Origin: an uncultured Lactobacillus sp.
GTDB taxonomy: Bacteria; Bacillota; Bacilli; Lactobacillales; Lactobacillaceae
Direction: 5' to 3'
NCBI GenBank assembly: GCA_905204935.1
Contig: CAJLBJ010000010.1
Span: 1 to 58,494, forward strand
DNA length: 58,494 bases
In this document: piece by piece, positions 54,679-58,494 of the stretch
How the letters are laid out: each line of letters opens with the position of its first letter
Numbering within the stretch: position 1 is the stretch's first letter
Position numbers and translations under genes: made by a program
The notes under the pieces: model-generated
Told to the model about the DNA's origin: nothing
What the model saw: only the letters and a program-made list of their open reading frames with translations
The model's database searches: none

Positions 54679-55410
54679 TTATTCTTCATCTGGAAATTCA
54701 GCAGATGTAAAGACTTCAGCCACATCATCTTCGTCTTCTAGACGATCGATTAAACGTTGCAATTGTTCTACTTTGTCAGCTGGAACCGGTACAGTGTTTT
54801 GTGGCACCATTGTAATTTCAGCTGTTGCTAATTCATATTTCTTTTGTAATTCATCGCGGACTTCTTCAAAAGCTTTTGGATCGGTATAAATTTCAAAAAC
54901 TTCTTCATCGCTTTGTAAATCTTCACCACCAGCGTTGATTACATCTTCAAACATTGTATCTTCATCAACTTCTAAGTCTTCACGTGCAATAGCAATATAA
55001 CCTTTGCGATCAAACATGAAACTTACTGATCCGGTTTCACCTAAGTTACCACCATTACGGTTAAAGTCTGTACGAACTGCAGATGCTGTTCTATTGCGGT
55101 TATCTGTTAAAGCATGCACTAAAATTGCGACACCTGCTGGTCCATAACCTTCATACGTAATTTCTTCGTAATCTGCACCGCCAGCACCCGTTGCTTTGTC
55201 TAAAGCACGCTTAATATTATCTTTAGGCATGTTTGCTGCACGAGCTTTATCCATCACCAAACGTAATTGTGGATTAGAGTTTGGGTCAGGACCACCACTC
55301 TTTGCAGCCATATAGATTTCTCGTGATATTTTTTGGAAAATTTTTCCACGTTTAGCATCTTGGGCGTTTTTGCGGCCTTGGATGTTATGCCATTTTGAAT
55401 GTCCTGACAT
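54679..55410 (-). CDS. yebC: YebC/PmpR family protein
   Basis: Widespread cytosolic protein described as a transcription regulator and, for the YebC_I/II groups, as an aid to translation of proline-rich stretches. The N terminus [22 protein letters not shown] and YEGYGPAG are diagnostic. A frame start at 55473 exists, but the ATG at 55410 with AGAGGT gives the conserved beginning and 243 aa. Confidence 0.95.
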   Translation of the reverse strand: MSGHSKWHNIQGRKNAQDAKRGKIFQKISREIYMAAKSGGPDPNSNPQLRLVMDKARAANMPKDNIKRALDKATGAGGADYEEITYEGYGPAGVAILVHALTDNRNRTASAVRTDFNRNGGNLGETGSVSFMFDRKGYIAIAREDLEVDEDTMFEDVINAGGEDLQSDEEVFEIYTDPKAFEEVRDELQKKYELATAEITMVPQNTVPVPADKVEQLQRLIDRLEDEDDVAEVFTSAEFPDEE

Positions 55411-55469
55411 TTCTAATACCTCTTTCCGAATGTAATTGAAATTTTGGCGGTTAGCCACTATAAATACTA

Positions 55470-55982
55470 TCAAATGCTTTGCTTTTTAGCAACTTTTTTT
55501 GAACAAAAAATATATCGACAAAGTAATGCTATTAAAATACCAACAATAGCACCAAATGTATCTAACATGACATCTTGAAATAAAGGAGTCCGTCCACCAG
55601 TTAGCATTTGATGAAATTCGTCAAAGCTAGCATAAAAAAATGCCCCCAAAACTACCAAAATAACACGCCATTTAAGCTTATAAGGTAAGCCTAAATACAA
55701 AAATAATCCCATTAAAAAATATGTTCCAAAATGTGCTCCTTTACGAATAAAAAATTCAACAAACTTATAGTATCCTAAACTAGAAATACTTACTTCACCT
55801 GTCGCATATTTAAAATGGATCCAACTCAAGGTTTCTTTAAAAGGTTGGTTGGCTAAATATTTTTCTAAAAAAGGAACTGATGTCTGTTGTTCATAGGTCA
55901 TCGAAGAACTAATAAATAAAATAAGCATGATCAAAAATGCTAAACTTAAAAAAAGTACTTGGCGTAAATGACATTTTTTCAT
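55470..55982 (-). CDS. VanZ family membrane protein
   Basis: A 170-aa protein with about four helices; [21 protein letters not shown] and [27 protein letters not shown] are the family motifs. VanZ relatives lower teicoplanin binding in enterococci; most chromosomal members have unknown roles. ATG at 55982 (AGGA at 9 nt) is preferred over a TTG at 56012. Confidence 0.87.
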   Translation of the reverse strand: MKKCHLRQVLFLSLAFLIMLILFISSSMTYEQQTSVPFLEKYLANQPFKETLSWIHFKYATGEVSISSLGYYKFVEFFIRKGAHFGTYFLMGLFLYLGLPYKLKWRVILVVLGAFFYASFDEFHQMLTGGRTPLFQDVMLDTFGAIVGILIALLCRYIFCSKKVAKKQSI

Positions 55983-56011
55983 AAAATCTAATCCTATTTC
56001 AAAAGTTTTCA

Positions 56012-56043
56012 AAAAGGCAAGATACCTTTTAGCATCTTGCCTT
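56012..56043 (-). terminator. Terminator of ccpA
   Basis: AAAGGCAAGAT/ATCTTGCCTTT stem followed in minus direction by TTTGAAAAC, directly after the ccpA stop. Confidence 0.85.
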
Positions 56044-56050
56044 TAATTCT

Positions 56051-57052
56051 TTATTTAGTAGAAGAACGTTTAATGTAGCCGTAAGGTAATTGAATTGTCT
56101 TTTCAGTCAATTCTTCTTTGTTCATCATCTTGGTCAAGAAACGCATTGCAACCGCACCAATATCATATAAAGGTTGGGTAATAGAAGACAATTGTGGGCG
56201 AACAATTTCTGTTAACTTAGAGTTATTACTTGTCACAACTTCAAATTCTTCTGGAACTTTCACACCGGCATCTTGAGCTCCATTTAACACGCCTGCAGCT
56301 AATTCATCATCACCCACAAATGCAGCAGTTGCCTTAACGGAAGCCAATGCTGGCCATAACACTTCACCTGCACGATAACTGTAGTCTGTTTCAAAAACTA
56401 ATTCTGGATCATATTCAATCCCATGTTTTGCCAAGACATTCTTATAGCCTTGTAAACGATATTCACTGTTAATTGGATCAGTCATTGGACCTGAAATAAA
56501 CGCAATTCGTTGATTTCCATGATTGATTAAATCAGTAATAGCTTCTTCAACCGCTGCGACATAATCGATATGCACACTTTCAACTTCATTTTTTTGATCA
56601 ACAGAACCAGCTAAAACAATCGGTGTCTTAGCACGATTAAACTGAGCTCGCAATTCATCTGTCAAATTATTTCCCATAAAGATAATTCCATCAACTTGCT
56701 TTGCTAACAAAGTATTAAGAACTTGAATTTCTTTTTGGCTATTGCCGTCTGAATTAGCTAAGATGATGTTATATTTGTACATTGTTGCCACATCATCGAT
56801 ACCACGAGCTAAAGAAGAAAAATAAAAGTTAGTTACATCTGGAATAATTACCCCAACCGTTGTTGTTTTCTTACTTGCCAAGCCACGTGCCACAGCATTT
56901 GGGCGATAATCTAATTTTTCAATAACTTCTAAAACTTTTTTACGCGTTGCTGGTTTAACGTTAGGATTACCATTAACAACTCGTGAAACTGTTGCCATCG
57001 ATACAGCCGCTTCTCTAGCAACATCATAGATTGTAATTGTTTGTTTTTCCAT
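56051..57052 (-). CDS. ccpA: Catabolite control protein CcpA
   Basis: LacI-family master regulator of carbon catabolite control, working with HPr(Ser-P). HTH at residues about 7-26 (TIYDVAREAAVSMATVSRVVNG), hinge YRPNAVARGLASKKTTTVGVI, and a periplasmic-binding-like core; the HPr contact stretch and C-terminal IQLPYGYIKRSSTK are as expected. 333 aa. Divergent from pepQ, a pairing known from several lactobacilli. A cre lies in its own promoter. Confidence 0.96.
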   Translation of the reverse strand: MEKQTITIYDVAREAAVSMATVSRVVNGNPNVKPATRKKVLEVIEKLDYRPNAVARGLASKKTTTVGVIIPDVTNFYFSSLARGIDDVATMYKYNIILANSDGNSQKEIQVLNTLLAKQVDGIIFMGNNLTDELRAQFNRAKTPIVLAGSVDQKNEVESVHIDYVAAVEEAITDLINHGNQRIAFISGPMTDPINSEYRLQGYKNVLAKHGIEYDPELVFETDYSYRAGEVLWPALASVKATAAFVGDDELAAGVLNGAQDAGVKVPEEFEVVTSNNSKLTEIVRPQLSSITQPLYDIGAVAMRFLTKMMNKEELTEKTIQLPYGYIKRSSTK

Positions 57053-57132
57053 GAAAAAATCTTCCTTTCATTTTTTGGTATTTTCATTTCTTTTTTACAT
57101 AACGATATTAATTTAGCAGACTTTTCCAAAAA

Positions 57133-57147
57133 TTGCAAGCGTTTCAA
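57133..57147 (-). promoter_or_regulatory. cre site in the ccpA-pepQ intergenic region
   Basis: TTGCAAGCGTTTCAA matches the degenerate cre consensus with one mismatch. It lies 81 bp upstream of the ccpA start and on the far side of the pepQ promoter, so it could serve autoregulation of ccpA and regulation of pepQ. Confidence 0.65.
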
Positions 57148-57216
57148 AGCTTTTTTTAGTTTTTATTTTCATAACACTTTCAATTTAGCTTATCTTATTT
57201 ATTTTCATTTTTAAAG

Positions 57217-57225
57217 TGGTATAAT
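57217..57225 (+). promoter_or_regulatory. Extended -10 promoter of pepQ
   Basis: TGGTATAAT, with TATAAT at 57220-57225, about 35 bp before the start codon. Confidence 0.6.
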
Positions 57226-57261
57226 TAGCTTGTTTCAAACTGTTATTTAAGGAGTGATTTT

Positions 57262-58365
57262 ATGTCACACATTACTGCCGTTCAAAACTGGCTAAACACT
57301 AATGATTATGATTTAGCATATGTCAGTGATTTCAAAAATATTCAATACTTTACTGGATTTGGAAGTGATCCAATCGAACGCGTCTTAGCTTTATTTATTT
57401 TTAAAGATCAAGATCCTTTTATTTTCGCACCTGCTTTAGAGGTGGAAGCTGTCAAGGAAAGCGGCTGGAAATATCCAGTTTACGGTTATTTAGATCATGA
57501 AAATCCTTTTGAACTTATCAAGGGACATATTGAAAAAAGAATTCATAATCCGCATAAATGGGCAATTGAAAAAGGTAATTTGACAGTTAGTCGCTATGAA
57601 GCTATTAAATCAGTCTATCCTAAAGCAGAATTTATTGGCGATCTAACACCTTTTATCGAACACGAAAAACTTTACAAAACACCTGAAGAAATCGAAATTT
57701 TAAAGACTGCCGGTAAATGGGCCGATGTTGCCTTTGAAATTGGTTTTCAAGCCTTAGCTAAAAATAGAACCGAACAAGATGTTGTAGCTGAAATCGAATA
57801 TGAATTAAAAAAACAAGGAATCATGCATATGAGCTTTGATACCATTATTCAAAGTGGTGCAAATGCTGCAGATCCACATGGTGCTCCCAAAAAAGATCTA
57901 ATCGCGCCAAATAAACTTTGCCTTTTTGATTTAGGTGTTGTTTATAATGGCTATATCTCTGATGCTTCTAGAACAGTTGCTTTTGGTGAAATTGATGCTA
58001 AAACTAAAGAAATCTATGACGTTTGTCTAGAAGCCCAATTAACCGCTCAAGCAAGTGTAAAACCTGGTATGACAGCTGCTCAATTAGATAAGATTGCACG
58101 TGATATCATTACCAAAGCTGGTTATGGTGAGTACTTCATTCATCGTCTAGGCCATGGTATGGGGCAAAGTGAACACGAGTTTCCTTCAATTATGGAGGGC
58201 AATGATATGATGCTTGAACCAGGTATGTGCTTTTCAATTGAACCAGGAATTTACATCCCAGGTGTTGCAGGGGTGCGCATTGAAGATTGTGTTTATGTCA
58301 CTAAGGATGGTGCCCAACCATTCACGCATACCCCTAAAGAATTACAAATCTTACCCGTTAAGTAG
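57262..58365 (+). CDS. pepQ: Xaa-Pro dipeptidase PepQ
   Basis: Cytosolic M24 peptidase that splits X-Pro dipeptides from casein-type peptides. The dinuclear metal ligands appear as FDLGVVYNGYISDASRT (two Asp), HRLGHGMG (His), SIEPGIY (Glu) and RIEDCVYV (Glu). 367 aa is normal. AAGGAG precedes the ATG. The IS left end begins about 6 bp after the stop, and its hairpin probably ends the transcript. Confidence 0.95.
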   Translation: MSHITAVQNWLNTNDYDLAYVSDFKNIQYFTGFGSDPIERVLALFIFKDQDPFIFAPALEVEAVKESGWKYPVYGYLDHENPFELIKGHIEKRIHNPHKWAIEKGNLTVSRYEAIKSVYPKAEFIGDLTPFIEHEKLYKTPEEIEILKTAGKWADVAFEIGFQALAKNRTEQDVVAEIEYELKKQGIMHMSFDTIIQSGANAADPHGAPKKDLIAPNKLCLFDLGVVYNGYISDASRTVAFGEIDAKTKEIYDVCLEAQLTAQASVKPGMTAAQLDKIARDIITKAGYGEYFIHRLGHGMGQSEHEFPSIMEGNDMMLEPGMCFSIEPGIYIPGVAGVRIEDCVYVTKDGAQPFTHTPKELQILPVK

Positions 58366-58370
58366 TATTT

Positions 58371-58494
58371 GGGGCTGGGAAAAAACTCAGCTTCAATAGA
58401 AAAAAGGCTCACGTCAAAAAATTTGGCGTGGGCCTTTTCTTATGGCTAATCTCTTGCTAATATTAAGTTGAACAAAACCAATAAAGGAGAGGTT
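58371..58494 (+). mobile_element. Left end of an IS1182-type element (copy 3), cut by the window edge
   Basis: GGGGCTGGGAAAAAACTCAGC opens the element, followed by the terminator hairpin (arms 58400-58413 and 58427-58438) and the leader up to AAAGGAGAGGTT. It is nearly identical to copy 2 up to the base before its transposase start region. The transposase itself lies outside the window, so its integrity is unknown. Confidence 0.9.

Noticed and set aside
1..58494. CRISPR arrays, tRNA or rRNA genes, prophage or toxin-antitoxin modules
   Set aside because: None were recognised on reading both strands; there are no regularly spaced repeats, cloverleaf sequences or phage genes.

Overview
The window looks like a chromosome segment of a low-GC lactic acid bacterium (Lactobacillaceae; genus not resolved, a Ligilactobacillus-like member is plausible). 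Supporting signs are the rsmG-noc-parA-parB-DUF951-ychF-DUF1129 cluster normally found near oriC in this family, the divergent ccpA/pepQ pair, a comG operon ending in a YtxK-like methyltransferase, a THF riboswitch on folT, and a nickel-dependent lactate racemase (lar) locus. No rRNA, tRNA, CRISPR array or prophage was seen.

Layout. 0.1-4.2 kb: a lipoprotein GH85 endoglycosidase and an MsmK-type sugar ABC ATPase. 4.3-9.8 kb: the chromosome partition/ribosome cluster on the minus strand. 9.9-22 kb, plus strand: a degenerate alpha/beta-hydrolase-like protein; an HD hydrolase bracketed by two structurally similar candidate small RNAs; a Zn/Mn ABC transporter with Zur-like sites; an oligopeptide-binding protein; folT; an SDR; a niacin-type MFS carrier with nadC; and a LysM-NlpC/P60 hydrolase with WalR-like boxes. 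22-32 kb, mostly minus strand: a HAD phosphatase; an amino-acid ABC permease with a nonsense-mutated binding protein; an intact GH13 protein in which all three catalytic residues are replaced; two mobile-element remnants; a CPBP protease; a deoxynucleoside kinase; a YnbB-like PLP enzyme; and ornithine decarboxylase.

32.1-40.1 kb is the most interesting part. A divergent lar locus holds larA-larC-larD-NiCoT on the plus strand and larR-larE-(92-aa unknown)-larE2-larB on the minus strand. The two LarE proteins belong to mechanistically different types: one has the single sacrificial Cys176, the other a three-cysteine set typical of [4Fe-4S] LarE. This suggests two sulfur-insertion routes for the nickel-pincer cofactor, perhaps chosen by redox state or metal supply.

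40.1-43 kb is a decay zone: a damaged IS1182-type element fused to a broken ABC transporter operon. 43-58.4 kb is conserved housekeeping sequence (DUF1461, NagD-like, YutD, YunD-like, phosphoesterase, amino-acid permease, YtxK, comGA-GG, ribokinase, YebC, VanZ, ccpA, pepQ). It ends in the left end of another copy of the same IS. Each IS end next to an intact gene starts within about 12 bp of that gene's stop codon and carries its own terminator hairpin.
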